DNA of 64,000 nt, from NCBI RefSeq assembly GCF_036345915.1, contig NZ_CP107785.1, positions 5,332,001 through 5,396,000 on the forward strand, given 5' to 3'. How positions within the stretch are numbered: the stretch's first letter is position 1; every line of letters begins with the position of its first letter. The position numbers were made by a program, and so were the translations under genes. The DNA is from Nocardia sp. NBC_00565 (GTDB lineage Bacteria > Actinomycetota > Actinomycetes > Mycobacteriales > Mycobacteriaceae). The notes below the pieces were generated by a model. That model had not been told where the DNA came from, searched no databases, and saw only the letters and a program-made list of their open reading frames with translations. Of the stretch, positions 33,447 through 43,638 are shown one piece after another.

Positions 33447-34223
33447 TCAGCGACCCACGAAGGCAGCCGAGCCTGGACCGTCGGCCAGATAGGACTCGGT
33501 GCCGATGCGACGGTCCTCGGTAGCGAACAAGTCGGCCCATTCGGTGCGGGCGCGGTCCAGGCCGTGGGGGCCCGCTTCGAAGACCGCTTTCGCGGCGGCG
33601 AGGGCTCGGGTGGGGCCTGCGGTGAACTGTCGCGCCCAGCGCAGGGCGGCGTTGTAGACGTCGTCGGGCGGCACGACCTCATCGACCAAACCGAGGGCCA
33701 GCGCCTCTTCGGCTTCGACGAATCGACCGGTGTAGACGAGGTCTTTGGCCGGGCCGGGCCCGATCAGCAGTGCCAGGCGGCGGATGCCCGCGAGCGGGAT
33801 GAGGCCCGTCTTGATCTGGGGCAGGCCGAGTTTGACGTTGTCGCCGATGATCCGGCGGTCGGCGCCGAGAGCGAGTTCCAGTCCGCCGCCCAGGCAGTAG
33901 CCGCTGATCGCCGCGACGGTGGGCTGCGCCACCTTGGCCAGGCAGCCCAGCGCCGCCTGCAGATCGGCCGCCATGGCACCGGCTTGGTCCTGGTCGAGGC
34001 CGGACAGCTCGGCGAGATCGTCACCCGCGCAGAACACCCGCTCGTCGCCATAGACGACCAGCGCCGCGACCCGGGGGTCCGCGGCAACCACCGCGGCCGC
34101 CTCGGCCACTTCACGCACCAACTGGGCGTTCACCAGGTTCAGCGGTGGGCGGTCGATCCGGAGGACGGCGACGCCGCGCGTATCGGCATCCTCGGGCAGC
34201 TCCAGAGTCACGAATTCGGCCAT
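33447..34223 (-). CDS. Enoyl-CoA hydratase/isomerase family protein (EchA17 type)
   Basis: 258 residues with the crotonase fold: oxyanion-hole strands VFCAGDDLAELSG and SGYCLGGGLELALGAD are intact. The two usual catalytic glutamates seem to be changed: by eye alignment the first (in PEI) is PQIKTGLIPLAG and the second (xxEL-TG) is AKDLVYTG. It may therefore be a slow hydratase, an isomerase, a thioesterase-like or a non-enzymatic member. It matches Rv3039c in order and lies 18 bases from the Nudix gene, probably in one operon. Confidence 0.85.
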   Translation of the reverse strand: MAEFVTLELPEDADTRGVAVLRIDRPPLNLVNAQLVREVAEAAAVVAADPRVAALVVYGDERVFCAGDDLAELSGLDQDQAGAMAADLQAALGCLAKVAQPTVAAISGYCLGGGLELALGADRRIIGDNVKLGLPQIKTGLIPLAGIRRLALLIGPGPAKDLVYTGRFVEAEEALALGLVDEVVPPDDVYNAALRWARQFTAGPTRALAAAKAVFEAGPHGLDRARTEWADLFATEDRRIGTESYLADGPGSAAFVGR

Positions 34224-34241
34224 GGCAGGAAACCTACTGCC

Positions 34242-35078
34242 TCACGGGCGCGCGGATCCCTTGAGCCTGCTGGTATCCGGGATACCAGCGAAGTAGCGCT
34301 GATTGTCCGGGAACTCGAGCACTTGCCGGCCGTTGTCGCCGGAGAGCACCGGCATGATCGGTTCGATCACCTTGTCCACGGCCAGAATTTCGGCCGTGGA
34401 ACCGAATGCGGAAATCGCGTCCAGCTGCGCCCAGGTCGGCGGCAGCAGGACGTCGGTGCCCGCCCGCCAGCGCTCGAGCTCGTCGGCCGCGGTGCGCCAT
34501 TGCACCTCGGCCGCCTCGGAGGTGGCTCCGTCGGCCAGCTGCCCCTGCGGCAGCACCGCGACGAAGAAATGGGTGTCATAGCGCCGCGGCTCGATGACCG
34601 GGGTGATCCAATTCGCCCAAGGCCGCAACAGATCCGCGCGCAGCACCAACTTCTCCTCGGCGAGGAAGGCCGCGAGGGACACCTCGCGGCGCTCCAGCCT
34701 GCCACGGGCATCGCGATAGCCGGTGGTATCGGAGACGACGGAGTCGGCCGTCGGCCCGGCCAGCAGCACACCGCATTCCTCGAAGGTTTCCCGCACGGCG
34801 GCCGCGACGAGCGCCTTGGCCCGCGGCTCGGTGGTGCCGAATTTCTCGGCCCACCAAGCGGGTTCGGGTCCGGCCCATTCGATATCCGCGGTCCCGTCGG
34901 AGGGGTCGACACCACCGCCGGGGAACACCGTCATACCCGCCGCGAAGGCCATCGCAACGACCCTGCGCTGCAGGAACACTTCGGGCCCAGCCGCACCGTC
35001 ACGCACCAGCAGCACCGTCGACGCGTCTTTGGGCGACGGGACCTGCGGCTGAGCGGCAGCGTTTGTCTCACTCACCAC
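34242..35078 (-). CDS. Nudix hydrolase
   Basis: 278 residues. The Nudix box is split by a long insertion: GGGVDPSDG, about 30 residues, then AAVRETFEECGVLL, as in the NUDT19/RP2-like group. C-terminal helices include YDTHFFVAVLPQGQ and EVQWRTAADELERWRAG. In that group CoA or acyl-CoA derivatives are substrates, which would fit the neighbouring crotonase; that link is inferred. It corresponds to Rv3040c. Confidence 0.85.
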   Translation of the reverse strand: MVSETNAAAQPQVPSPKDASTVLLVRDGAAGPEVFLQRRVVAMAFAAGMTVFPGGGVDPSDGTADIEWAGPEPAWWAEKFGTTEPRAKALVAAAVRETFEECGVLLAGPTADSVVSDTTGYRDARGRLERREVSLAAFLAEEKLVLRADLLRPWANWITPVIEPRRYDTHFFVAVLPQGQLADGATSEAAEVQWRTAADELERWRAGTDVLLPPTWAQLDAISAFGSTAEILAVDKVIEPIMPVLSGDNGRQVLEFPDNQRYFAGIPDTSRLKGSARP

Positions 35079-35117
35079 TGCACCCTAACGCTCGCTTGTT
35101 TTACGGCGTAATCCCCA

Positions 35118-35963
35118 TCACTCGGTACGTCGGCGCGAGCGATGCCGACCCAATCGACGCGCGCGCCGCGCGAAGTAACGTCCGTCGACACGGTCCAGGG
35201 CGATCGACTGCCGGAACGCTTCGCTGAGGTTGTCGGCGGTGAGCACATCGGGCAGCAGCCCCTGTGCGACGACCGCACCCTCGTTCAGCAGCAGACCGTG
35301 CGTGAAGCCCGGCGGAATCTCCTCGACATGGTGGGTCACCAGCACCATCGCGGGCGAATCGGGATCAGCGGCGAGATCGCCGAGCCGTTCGACCAGTTCC
35401 TCACGCCCACCCAAATCCAGTCCCGCCGCAGGCTCGTCGAGCAGCAGCAGCTCCGGATCGGTCATCATCGCGCGGGCGATCAGCACCCGCTTGCGCTCAC
35501 CCTCGGACAACGTCCCATAGGTGCGGTCGGAAAGATGTTCGGCTCCCAGGCTTTCCAGCATGTCGATGGCGCGGTCGGTATCGAGGTCGTCGTAGCGCTC
35601 GCGCCAGCGGCCGAGTACCGCGTAGCCAGCGGAGATAACCAGATCGCTGACCTTCTCGTCGCGCGGAATCCGGCTGGCCACCGCGGCCGAGGACAATCCG
35701 ATGCGCGGGCGTAGCTCGCTCACATCGGTTTTGCCGATTCGCTCACCGAGCAGATGGGCAATGCCCGAGGTCGGATGTACTTCGGCGGCGGCCATGCGGA
35801 GCAGCGAGGTCTTGCCCGCGCCGTTGGGTCCGAGGACCACCCAGCGTTCGTCGAGCTCGACCTGCCAGGTGACCGGACCGACGAGGGTGTGACCCGAGCG
35901 TCGGATGGTCACGTCGGTGAAATCAATGAGCAGATCGGGATCCGGTTGCGGCACGGGCTCCAT
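35118..35963 (-). CDS. ABC transporter ATP-binding protein without a partner permease
   Basis: 281 residues. Walker [14 protein letters not shown], signature LSEGERKRVLIARAMM, Walker B ELLLLDEPAAGLD and switch His in LVTHHVEEIPPGF are all present. No permease lies nearby. It equals Rv3041c. The group resembles the YlmA/ModF-like ATPases, some of which are not transport proteins. The last 30 residues are Arg-rich. The ATG overlaps the end of a small upstream reading frame by 41 bases. Confidence 0.87.
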   Translation of the reverse strand: MEPVPQPDPDLLIDFTDVTIRRSGHTLVGPVTWQVELDERWVVLGPNGAGKTSLLRMAAAEVHPTSGIAHLLGERIGKTDVSELRPRIGLSSAAVASRIPRDEKVSDLVISAGYAVLGRWRERYDDLDTDRAIDMLESLGAEHLSDRTYGTLSEGERKRVLIARAMMTDPELLLLDEPAAGLDLGGREELVERLGDLAADPDSPAMVLVTHHVEEIPPGFTHGLLLNEGAVVAQGLLPDVLTADNLSEAFRQSIALDRVDGRYFARRARRLGRHRSRRRTE

Positions 35964-36180
35964 CTTGGCTCAATTGCGCTGCGTTCGTACGACCGGCCCA
36001 TACCGGTCGCCACGACGGAGCCGTCCGAGTGCGCCGACGGCGGGACGGAGACTGGGCGCGGGTCGCCCCCGGCGGATTGTTCGGCGGTTCATCCGAGGAG
36101 CGGAACATCCGCGCGACGATCAAAGCCAGCGGAAGCGAACACCCGACCCAAACGGCGAGAATCACCAATAGCGTCGTCAT
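35923..36180 (-). CDS. Small single-span membrane protein (hypothetical)
   Basis: 85 residues from the third of three adjacent ATGs, eight bases after GGAGG. One transmembrane helix at residues 3-22 (LLVILAVWVGCSLPLALIVA) is followed by a short RMFRSSDEPPNNPP tail rich in Arg and Ser. No family recognised. Its end overlaps the start of the ABC ATPase gene. A lone ATPase and a membrane peptide might cooperate, but the evidence is only position. Confidence 0.45.
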   Translation of the reverse strand: MTTLLVILAVWVGCSLPLALIVARMFRSSDEPPNNPPGATRAQSPSRRRRTRTAPSWRPVWAGRTNAAQLSQDGARAATGSRSAH

Positions 36181-36318
36181 CATCATGGCCTCCAGCGGGT
36201 GCTTTTGCGGGCGGTCCTGTTGCGTCGAACGTACCCACATCGAGTCCGGATGAATCCCCCTGAAGCCGAACTGCGAAACATCTACGAAAGTAATCGCCGA
36301 TCCGGCCGCGAATGTGAA

Positions 36319-37131
36319 TCAGTATTGTCCCGATTGCCTGGGCACCGCGATAACAGTTATCGAGCCCGGCGCGACCTCGGTGAAACCGGCGTCGCGCACC
36401 GCGACCGCCGCACCGCGAGATACTTGTTCGCACAGCGATGCCCACTGCTCCGGTCCGGATTCGCGCACCGCGCAGCGGAACTCACGCTCGGACCACAACC
36501 GGGCCTCGTCCGCCGTGAGCGCCCCGGCGAGCAGCATGCTGGCGTGACCGACCTGGGCGGCGGCCTTGCCGAGGGTCATGCCGAGCTTCGAATTCACCCA
36601 CAGCACCGGCAACTCGGGGTCCGCGGGCCCGGGATCGTCGTGCTCGAGGTCGGTGCCGCCGATCTGCAGTCGCTTGATCCGCGGATCCACCGCGCCGACC
36701 GGCCCGGGCACCAACGCCCGCGCCTGCGCACCGTCCACCTCTACGGTCACCCCGTCGACCTCGTTCGCGGCCAGCCACTGCGCACCGCGCGCCCGCCGCG
36801 CCACCTTGCGGATCCGGGAGCGCTTCCAGTCCAGGAACCGCTGCGCCCACTCCCCCTCGGGCCCCACCCGCTCATCCAGGCATACCGCCACCGTGGCCGC
36901 CGCCGCGGCCTCCAGCAGCGCGCTGCGCCGCGGCGGATCGATCTTCGGGATATGCAGCACCATCTGCATGGCCTGCACCATGGCCGGATCTTCGGGATCG
37001 CCGAGGCCGCCGTAACCGCGCGCCAGTTCCGCGTGCCGAACGCGGAAACCCTCGACGCCGGTGGACAATTCGGCCGCCGCCGGATCATCGCCGTCCCGGA
37101 CCCCGGCCGTACTCTCCGGGAAACTCGACAT
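36319..37131 (-). CDS. Pth2-like peptidyl-tRNA hydrolase domain protein
   Basis: 270 residues; ATG 37131 follows AAGGTGG, and a GTG one codon earlier is possible. The C-terminal half has VLWVNSKLGMTLGKAAAQVGHASMLLAG and ends APGSITVIAVPRQS, the Pth2-type fold with the K-x-A-x-Q-x-x-H core. The N-terminal half (MQMVLHIPKIDPPRRSALLEAAAAATVAVC) is a separate helical domain seen in actinobacterial members. Pth2 cleaves peptidyl-tRNA. Bacteria normally use Pth1, so this may be a specialised or backup enzyme. Confidence 0.8.
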   Translation of the reverse strand: MSSFPESTAGVRDGDDPAAAELSTGVEGFRVRHAELARGYGGLGDPEDPAMVQAMQMVLHIPKIDPPRRSALLEAAAAATVAVCLDERVGPEGEWAQRFLDWKRSRIRKVARRARGAQWLAANEVDGVTVEVDGAQARALVPGPVGAVDPRIKRLQIGGTDLEHDDPGPADPELPVLWVNSKLGMTLGKAAAQVGHASMLLAGALTADEARLWSEREFRCAVRESGPEQWASLCEQVSRGAAVAVRDAGFTEVAPGSITVIAVPRQSGQY

Positions 37132-37319
37132 CACTCCACCTTGATCGTCAACGAAAACTGCTGTGCGGGTTCGACTCCGACCTACACGCCGCCAGCGCCA
37201 CTCCGAGCACGACCTTGCGCACCGCAGCCTCCGTTCGTCCGATGATCAACTCCCAGCGAGCCTACCGACTCACCCCGGACCGCTCCGGCCCACCGACACC
37301 GCGCACGTTCCGCGGAAAC

Positions 37320-38678
<1,359 letters not shown>

Positions 38679-40421
38679 CTAGCTCTTTGCCAAGGAAGTC
38701 TCGTGGACCTCCGTGGCGTGCTTATCCGAGCCCCAGCCCACGTGCGCCTCAGCCCGCATCCGCTCGACCATATGCGGATAGTGCAGCTCGAAGGCGGGAC
38801 GCTCGGACCGGATCCGCGGCAGTTCGTAGAAGTTGTGCCGCGGCGGCGGGCAGGTGGTGGCCCATTCCAGTGAGTTGCCGTAACCCCACGGATCGTCCAC
38901 GGTGACGACCTCACCGTATCGGTAGCTCTTGAAGACGTTCCACAGGAACGGCAGCATCGAGGCGCCCAGGATGAACGCGCCGATGGTGGAAATGGTGTTC
39001 AGCGTGGTGAATCCGTCGCTGGGCAGGTAATCGGCGTAGCGACGCGGCATACCCTCGGCACCCAGCCAGTGCTGGACGAGGAAGGTGGTGTGGAAGCCGA
39101 TGAAGGTGGTCCAGAAGTGCCACTTGCCCAGGCGCTCGTCCATCATCCGGCCGGTGATCTTCGGGAACCAGAAGTAGATGCCGGCGTAGGTCGCGAACAC
39201 GATGGTGCCGAAGAGCACGTAGTGGAAGTGCGCGACGACGAAGTACGAGTCGGTGACCGCGAAGTCCAGCGGCGGCGAGGCCAGGATGACACCCGACAGA
39301 CCACCGAAGAGGAAGGTCACCAGGAACCCGATGGAGAACAGCATCGGCGTCTCGAAGGTCAACTGGCCGCGCCACATAGTGCCGATCCAGTTGAAGAACT
39401 TCACTCCGGTCGGGACGGCGATCAGGAAGGTCATGAACGAGAAGTACGGCAGCAGCACGGCGCCGGTGGCGTACATGTGGTGCGCCCACACCGCGATGGA
39501 CAGCGCGGCGATACCCAGGGTCGCGTAGACCAGCGTGGTGTAACCGAAGATCGGCTTGCGCGAGAAGACCGGGAAGATCTCGGAGACGATGCCGAAGAAC
39601 GGCAGCGCGATGATGTAGACCTCGGGGTGGCCGAAGAACCAGAACAGGTGCTGGTAGAGCAGGATGCCGCCGGTGGCCGGATCGTAGATGTGGCCGCCCA
39701 GGTGACGGTCATAGGCCAGGCCGAACAGCGCGGCGGTCAGCAGCGGGAAGGCAAGCAGCACAAGGACGCTGGTGACGGCGATATTCCAGGTGAAGATCGG
39801 CAGCCGGAACATGGTCATACCGGGGGCGCGCAGGCAGACGACGGTGGTCAGCATGTTGACGCCACCGAGGATGGTGCCCAGACCGGAGACGGCCAGGCCC
39901 AGGATCCACAGGTCGGTGCCGACGCCCGGCGAATGCAGGATGTCGGTCAGCGGCACGTACGCCGTCCAACCGAAGTCCGCCGCGCCGCCGGGGGTGATGA
40001 AGCCCGCGGTCGCCATGGTCGCGCCGAACGCGTACAGCCAGTAGCTGAAGGCGTTCAGTCGCGGGAAGGCGACGTCGGGGGCGCCGATCTGCAACGGCAG
40101 GACGATATTCGCGAAGCCGAACACGATCGCGGTCGCGTAGAACAGCAGCATGATCGTGCCGTGCATGGTGAACAGCTGGTTGAACTGTTCCGGCGACAGG
40201 AACTGCAGGCCCGGACGGGCCAGCTCACCGCGCATCAGCAGTGCCATCAGGCCACCGATGAGGAAGAACGCCATCGATGTGGTCAGGTACATGACACCGA
40301 GGACCTTGGGGTCGGTCGTGGTGACCATCTTGACGATGAACGAGCCCTTCGGCCCGGTCCGAGCCGGATACGGCCGAGTCGCTTCCAACTGAGGGACTGG
40401 CTTGGGCTCTACGGCAGTCAC
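38679..40421 (-). CDS. ctaD: Cytochrome c oxidase subunit I (aa3 type)
   Basis: 580 residues from GTG 40421, preceded by AGGAGG. Twelve hydrophobic spans fit subunit I. Haem and copper ligands are visible: [10 protein letters not shown] (haem a), [10 protein letters not shown] with the His-Tyr pair near CuB, HHMYATG (CuB) and HFHYVLFG (haem ligands). It reduces oxygen to water and pumps protons in the cytochrome bcc-aa3 supercomplex. It matches Rv3043c. The other subunits are not in this window, as is usual for the group. Confidence 0.97.
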   Translation of the reverse strand: MTAVEPKPVPQLEATRPYPARTGPKGSFIVKMVTTTDPKVLGVMYLTTSMAFFLIGGLMALLMRGELARPGLQFLSPEQFNQLFTMHGTIMLLFYATAIVFGFANIVLPLQIGAPDVAFPRLNAFSYWLYAFGATMATAGFITPGGAADFGWTAYVPLTDILHSPGVGTDLWILGLAVSGLGTILGGVNMLTTVVCLRAPGMTMFRLPIFTWNIAVTSVLVLLAFPLLTAALFGLAYDRHLGGHIYDPATGGILLYQHLFWFFGHPEVYIIALPFFGIVSEIFPVFSRKPIFGYTTLVYATLGIAALSIAVWAHHMYATGAVLLPYFSFMTFLIAVPTGVKFFNWIGTMWRGQLTFETPMLFSIGFLVTFLFGGLSGVILASPPLDFAVTDSYFVVAHFHYVLFGTIVFATYAGIYFWFPKITGRMMDERLGKWHFWTTFIGFHTTFLVQHWLGAEGMPRRYADYLPSDGFTTLNTISTIGAFILGASMLPFLWNVFKSYRYGEVVTVDDPWGYGNSLEWATTCPPPRHNFYELPRIRSERPAFELHYPHMVERMRAEAHVGWGSDKHATEVHETSLAKS

Positions 40422-40673
40422 TGATCCTCCTGAAAGGTGCCTTTAGGTCGCTCCGCAGGCTCCGCTGCTCACATCCGCACCACTACCGGGAGCAGACGAG
40501 GAGTTCGCTTGCGCTCCTGAGATCGTAAACCGTGCTGCCGCAGCCATCCGCACGGGTCCTACTCTGTGTCGTATTTCGTTGACCGGCGATGACTTTTCCC
40601 AGCGACCGGCGTCTCTACCGGTGACAGTGTTCCACCTCTCGGACAATGTTCCACGATGGCAAGGAGACCACTC

Positions 40674-41471
40674 ATGACCGCACCGAAGACCGGCGATCCC
40701 TGTTGGATCGACATCTACACCTCCGATCCCGATCGGGCCATCGCCTTCTACGGCCAGCTGTTCGGCTGGACCGCCGACCGCGCGGGCGAGGAGTTCGGCG
40801 GCTACATCACCTTCCGCAAGGACGGCAAGGCCGTCGCGGGCGGCATGGGCAAACTGGCCGACGGCGTCGAAGGACCCGATCAGTGGACCGTGTACCTCGC
40901 CTCCCCCGACGCCAAGGCCACCGCCGATGCGGCCGTCGCACACGGCGGCGCGGTCGTCGTAGCGCCGATGGACGTGGGCGATCTCGGCGCGATGGCCGTA
41001 CTCGGTGATGTCGGCGGCGCGGGGATCGGCGTCTGGCAGGCGGGCGCCTTCGGCGGTTTCGAGACGATGGGCATCGTCTCGGGCGGCAAGTGGAGCGACC
41101 ACGTGGGCAGCCCCTCCTGGTTCGAACTGCACACCCGCGACTATGCGGGTTCGCTCGCCTTCTACCACGACGTCTTCGGCTGGAGCGACACCTCCACGAT
41201 CTCTGACAGCCCGGAGTTCCGCTACACCACCATCCACGCCACCACCCCGATGCTCGGTGGTGTCATGGACGCCTCCGCCTTCCTGCCCGAGGGCGTTCCG
41301 GCCGGATGGACCGTGTATTTCGGGGCGGAGGACGTCGACGTCGCGGCCGCGAAGGTAGTGGAGCTGGGCGGCACCGTGATGTCCCCGCCGATGGACACCC
41401 CTTACGGGCGCATGGCGCAGGTCGCTGATCCCACCGGCGCGCGCTTCAGCATCGGCGGTGACGCGAAGTGA
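40674..41471 (+). CDS. Two-domain VOC (glyoxalase/bleomycin resistance fold) protein
   Basis: ATG 40674 follows AAGGAG (40661-40666); 265 residues. Two vicinal-oxygen-chelate domains in tandem: residues 1-120 starting CWIDIYTSDPDRAIAFYGQLFGW and 140-262 with SWFELHTRDYAGSLAFYHDVFGW. The repeats share the WxxLxTxDxxxAxxFYxxxFGW pattern. Such proteins bind metals or hydrophobic antibiotics, or act as lyases. It lies between ctaD and fecB, which I remember as adjacent in M. tuberculosis, so it is an insertion in the backbone order. Function unknown. Confidence 0.88.
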   Translation: MTAPKTGDPCWIDIYTSDPDRAIAFYGQLFGWTADRAGEEFGGYITFRKDGKAVAGGMGKLADGVEGPDQWTVYLASPDAKATADAAVAHGGAVVVAPMDVGDLGAMAVLGDVGGAGIGVWQAGAFGGFETMGIVSGGKWSDHVGSPSWFELHTRDYAGSLAFYHDVFGWSDTSTISDSPEFRYTTIHATTPMLGGVMDASAFLPEGVPAGWTVYFGAEDVDVAAAKVVELGGTVMSPPMDTPYGRMAQVADPTGARFSIGGDAK

Positions 41472-41602
41472 GCCGCGGACCGCGCGGAATCACCTGTCCG
41501 ATAGGGCGATTCCGCGCGGTCGCGACCCGCTGACCGGGCGCGACGCATACGGCCCGGTGGCCTCGCGTCCCGGCGCGGCGCGCACGCGGTACCCTCACCC
41601 GC

Positions 41603-42736
41603 ATGCCGGTGAGCGCCCTTGTACGCACCCGAAACAGCGCCGCTAGCGACTGCTTGCAGGTCGCTCGAAAGCGCACAGACTTCCCCCGATACGGCACCGC
41701 CTGGAATCGCGCGGTCCGGCACGGGCGTACCGCGGTCGCCCTGCTCTGCGCCGCGCTGGTGGTCGCCGGCTGCAGTCGAAACGACGATGCCAGCTCGATC
41801 GTGCGCACCACGACGAATATCGCGGGCGCGGGCGTGGTCGGGCTGGAGCGCGACACCGCACATGCCTGCCCGCTGCCGAGCGCACCCGATCCGTCGAACG
41901 GCAAGACCCGCACGGTTACCCACGCCGCAGGCACCTCCGAGGTACCCGCCGATCCGCAGCGCATCGTCGTACTGTCCACCTCGGCACTGGACGCGGCCTG
42001 TGCGGTCGGCCTGTGGGAACGTGTCGTCGGCGCGGTCCCCATCGATGGACCGCGCCCGCAGCCCGTCTATCTCGGCTATGGCGTGCTGAAGATTCCCGCG
42101 GTCGGTTCCGCGGCGCAGCCCGATTTCGGGCAGATCGCCGGCCTGCATCCCGACCTGATCATCGGCGACAACTCCAGCGGCGCAGCCGGTTTCGCCGCGC
42201 TGCAAGCCATCGCGCCCACCGTGCTTGCCGATCCCGCCAGCGGCTGGCAGGCCGAATTCAGGACGCTCGCAGCGGGTCTGGGCCGAAGCAATGCCGCGGC
42301 CACCGCCCTGGAGAACTACCGCACCGAGGCGCGCGACACCGGAAATACCTTGGCCGCCAGCCAGAGCCAGGCCTCGGTGCTCCGGTTCACCGCCGACAAG
42401 GACCAGGTCCAGGGCAGCGACAGCTTCGCGGGCCAGATCCTCGCCGACGCGGGCGTACAGCGCCCCACCGCACAGCGCGGCACCTCCTTCGAGGTGACCG
42501 AACCGGATCTGATCAAGGTCGAGGGCGACATCATCTACGTGATCTTCGCCGGCGAAGCGGGCGAGGAGCGCGGCAAGAAGGTGCTGCACAGCGATGCGTG
42601 GCTGGACCTGGGCGCCGCCGCCGATAAGCGCGTCTTCGCGGTCGAGGACACCGTCTGGCACGGTGACGGCCTCACCGCGGCCCGCGCCCTGCTCGCCGAC
42701 CTGCGCAACAGCCTGAACGGCTACGTCACCGACTAG
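41603..42736 (+). CDS. fecB: Iron-siderophore-type substrate-binding lipoprotein
   Basis: 377 residues from ATG 41603, which has no ribosome-binding site; TTG 41654 is an alternative, and both lie at or inside a 27-bp palindromic repeat. The signal peptide ends at lipobox VVAGC (Cys near residue 57 of the long form). The periplasmic-binding-protein fold has RIVVLSTSALDAACAVGLWERVVG, GQIAGLHPDLIIGDNSS and KVLHSDAWLDLGAA. Members bind ferric siderophores outside the membrane, though the M. tuberculosis counterpart Rv3044 has also been linked to envelope integrity. No importer permease is next to it. It borders the NRPS locus. Confidence 0.87.
   Translation: MPVSALVRTRNSAASDCLQVARKRTDFPRYGTAWNRAVRHGRTAVALLCAALVVAGCSRNDDASSIVRTTTNIAGAGVVGLERDTAHACPLPSAPDPSNGKTRTVTHAAGTSEVPADPQRIVVLSTSALDAACAVGLWERVVGAVPIDGPRPQPVYLGYGVLKIPAVGSAAQPDFGQIAGLHPDLIIGDNSSGAAGFAALQAIAPTVLADPASGWQAEFRTLAAGLGRSNAAATALENYRTEARDTGNTLAASQSQASVLRFTADKDQVQGSDSFAGQILADAGVQRPTAQRGTSFEVTEPDLIKVEGDIIYVIFAGEAGEERGKKVLHSDAWLDLGAAADKRVFAVEDTVWHGDGLTAARALLADLRNSLNGYVTD
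41644..41670. repeat. 27-bp palindromic repeat, copy 2 (at the fecB 5' end)
   Basis: Exact reverse complement of the element at 22969-22995, identical over 27 bases. It overlaps the first codons of the fecB frame, so either the repeat is translated or the true start lies within it. Confidence 0.85.
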
Positions 42737-42747
42737 CTGTATCTTTG

Positions 42748-42766
42748 GCCGCGCCTCCGGCGCGGC
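42748..42766. terminator. Short hairpin after fecB
   Basis: GCCGCGCC, loop TCC, then GGCGCGGC starts 11 bases after the fecB stop. An eight-bp GC stem without a T tract; together with the larger hairpin that follows it probably ends the fecB transcript. Confidence 0.6.
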
Positions 42767-42785
42767 GTGTTCGCGGCCCCCGGAT

Positions 42786-42852
42786 GTCTCGCGTCCGAGC
42801 AGTCGAGACTCGCGCCTGCGGCGCATGCGCTTCGACTGCTCGGACGCGAGAC
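42786..42852. repeat. 21-bp perfect inverted repeat downstream of fecB
   Basis: Arms 42786-42806 and 42832-42852 are exact reverse complements (starting GTCTCGCGTCCGAG) with a 25-base loop that itself contains a GCGC-rich dyad. It could be a transcription terminator for both directions or a dispersed intergenic element. Confidence 0.85.
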
Positions 42853-42868
42853 GGGCCGCGAACGGTCG

Positions 42869-42991
42869 CTCGTAAGACTCGCTCCGTTGTGGTCGCGTAT
42901 CCCCCTTTTGCGGCGCACACCCTAGGGTCTCGTAAGACTCGCTCCGTCGCGGTCACGTATTTCCCCCCTTATACGGCGCACACCCTGGGGT
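42869..42991. repeat. Direct tandem repeat, two units of about 60 bases
   Basis: Unit 1 (42869-42928) and unit 2 (42929-42991) both begin CTCGTAAGACTCGCTCCGT and both end GGCGCACACCCT-x-GGGT. The inner parts differ by several substitutions and a three-base length difference. Noncoding, located between fecB and the NRPS locus. No product inferred. Confidence 0.85.
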
Positions 42992-43046
42992 AAGGATTCG
43001 TTCACCCTTCGGGGTGCTTTGACCAGCGCTTGGGTTGCTGTCGAAA

Positions 43047-43111
43047 TCCCCTCTCGAAGACGAGATTAGAAGACGTACCGAGAGAGCACCTCAGACGAAC
43101 CTTCGAGGGGA
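43047..43111 (+). promoter_or_regulatory. Leader that can pair with the ribosome-binding site of the adenylation fragment
   Basis: TCCCCTCTCGAAG (43047-43059) is complementary, apart from a two-base bulge, to CTTCGAGGGGA (43101-43111). The latter includes GAGGGG, the presumed Shine-Dalgarno sequence of the gene at 43119. A folded leader would hide it. Predicted from base pairing only. Confidence 0.35.
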
Positions 43112-43118
43112 CAGCACA

Positions 43119-43583
43119 ATGAGCACACTGGTCGAATCGCCCGCCGACAACGTCATCCAGATGCAGCCGCGCCTGCGGACCGCGGCCGCGCTCGATCGGA
43201 ACGCGGTCGTGGCGTCCAGCAACTCCGGAGCTCTCGCCAATGTGGAACTGGATCGCTGGGCCAATCGGCTGGCCCGCCTGCTGCTGGCCCGCGGCGCGTC
43301 CGCGAACACCCGGATCGCCATGGCCATCGAACCGCAGATCGAAGCCACTGTCGCCGCATCCGCCGTCGTGAAGCTCGGCGGCAGCCCGGCCGTGCTGGCC
43401 GATGATGAGGCCGCCGCACCTGGCGCGGCGCTCGGCATCACCACAAAGGCGCGCCGCCCCGAACTCAGCGACGCTATCGACTGGCTGATCCTGGACGACC
43501 GTTCAACACTGCAGCGCTACCTGGTCAGCTCGGACGCCCCGATCACCGATGCTGACCGCCGTCCGGCGCTGAAGTCGGCCTGA
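43119..43583 (+). CDS. Stand-alone fragment of an NRPS adenylation domain (N-terminal part only)
   Basis: 154 residues; the ATG is nine bases after GAGGGG. From about residue 45 it lines up with the start of the adenylation domains of the synthetase downstream: [39 protein letters not shown] and VSSDAPITDADRR. The closest match is module 2 (TVDWLLLDD...[12 protein letters not shown]). It ends just before core motif A3 (YTSGSTG), so it lacks every ATP- and substrate-binding motif and the carrier domain. It cannot activate an amino acid. A perfect terminator follows, so it is transcribed apart from the synthetase. Either a relic kept intact or a small regulatory or scaffold protein. Confidence 0.75.
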   Translation: MSTLVESPADNVIQMQPRLRTAAALDRNAVVASSNSGALANVELDRWANRLARLLLARGASANTRIAMAIEPQIEATVAASAVVKLGGSPAVLADDEAAAPGAALGITTKARRPELSDAIDWLILDDRSTLQRYLVSSDAPITDADRRPALKSA

Positions 43584-43607
43584 CCAGGAATTCATTCCAT
43601 CGCAACG

Positions 43608-43638
43608 GCGCGCCCGAACCTGCAAAGTTCGGGCGCGC
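43608..43638 (+). terminator. Strong hairpin between the adenylation fragment and the NRPS
   Basis: GCGCGCCCGAAC (43608-43619), loop of seven, GTTCGGGCGCGC (43627-43638): a perfect 12-bp GC-rich stem 25 bases after the stop. No long T tract follows. It would end or attenuate transcription before the synthetase. Confidence 0.75.

Noticed and set aside
42726..42993. Short frames on both strands after fecB
   Set aside because: They are translations of the inverted and tandem repeats (TTERVLR-like repeats), with no ribosome-binding site.
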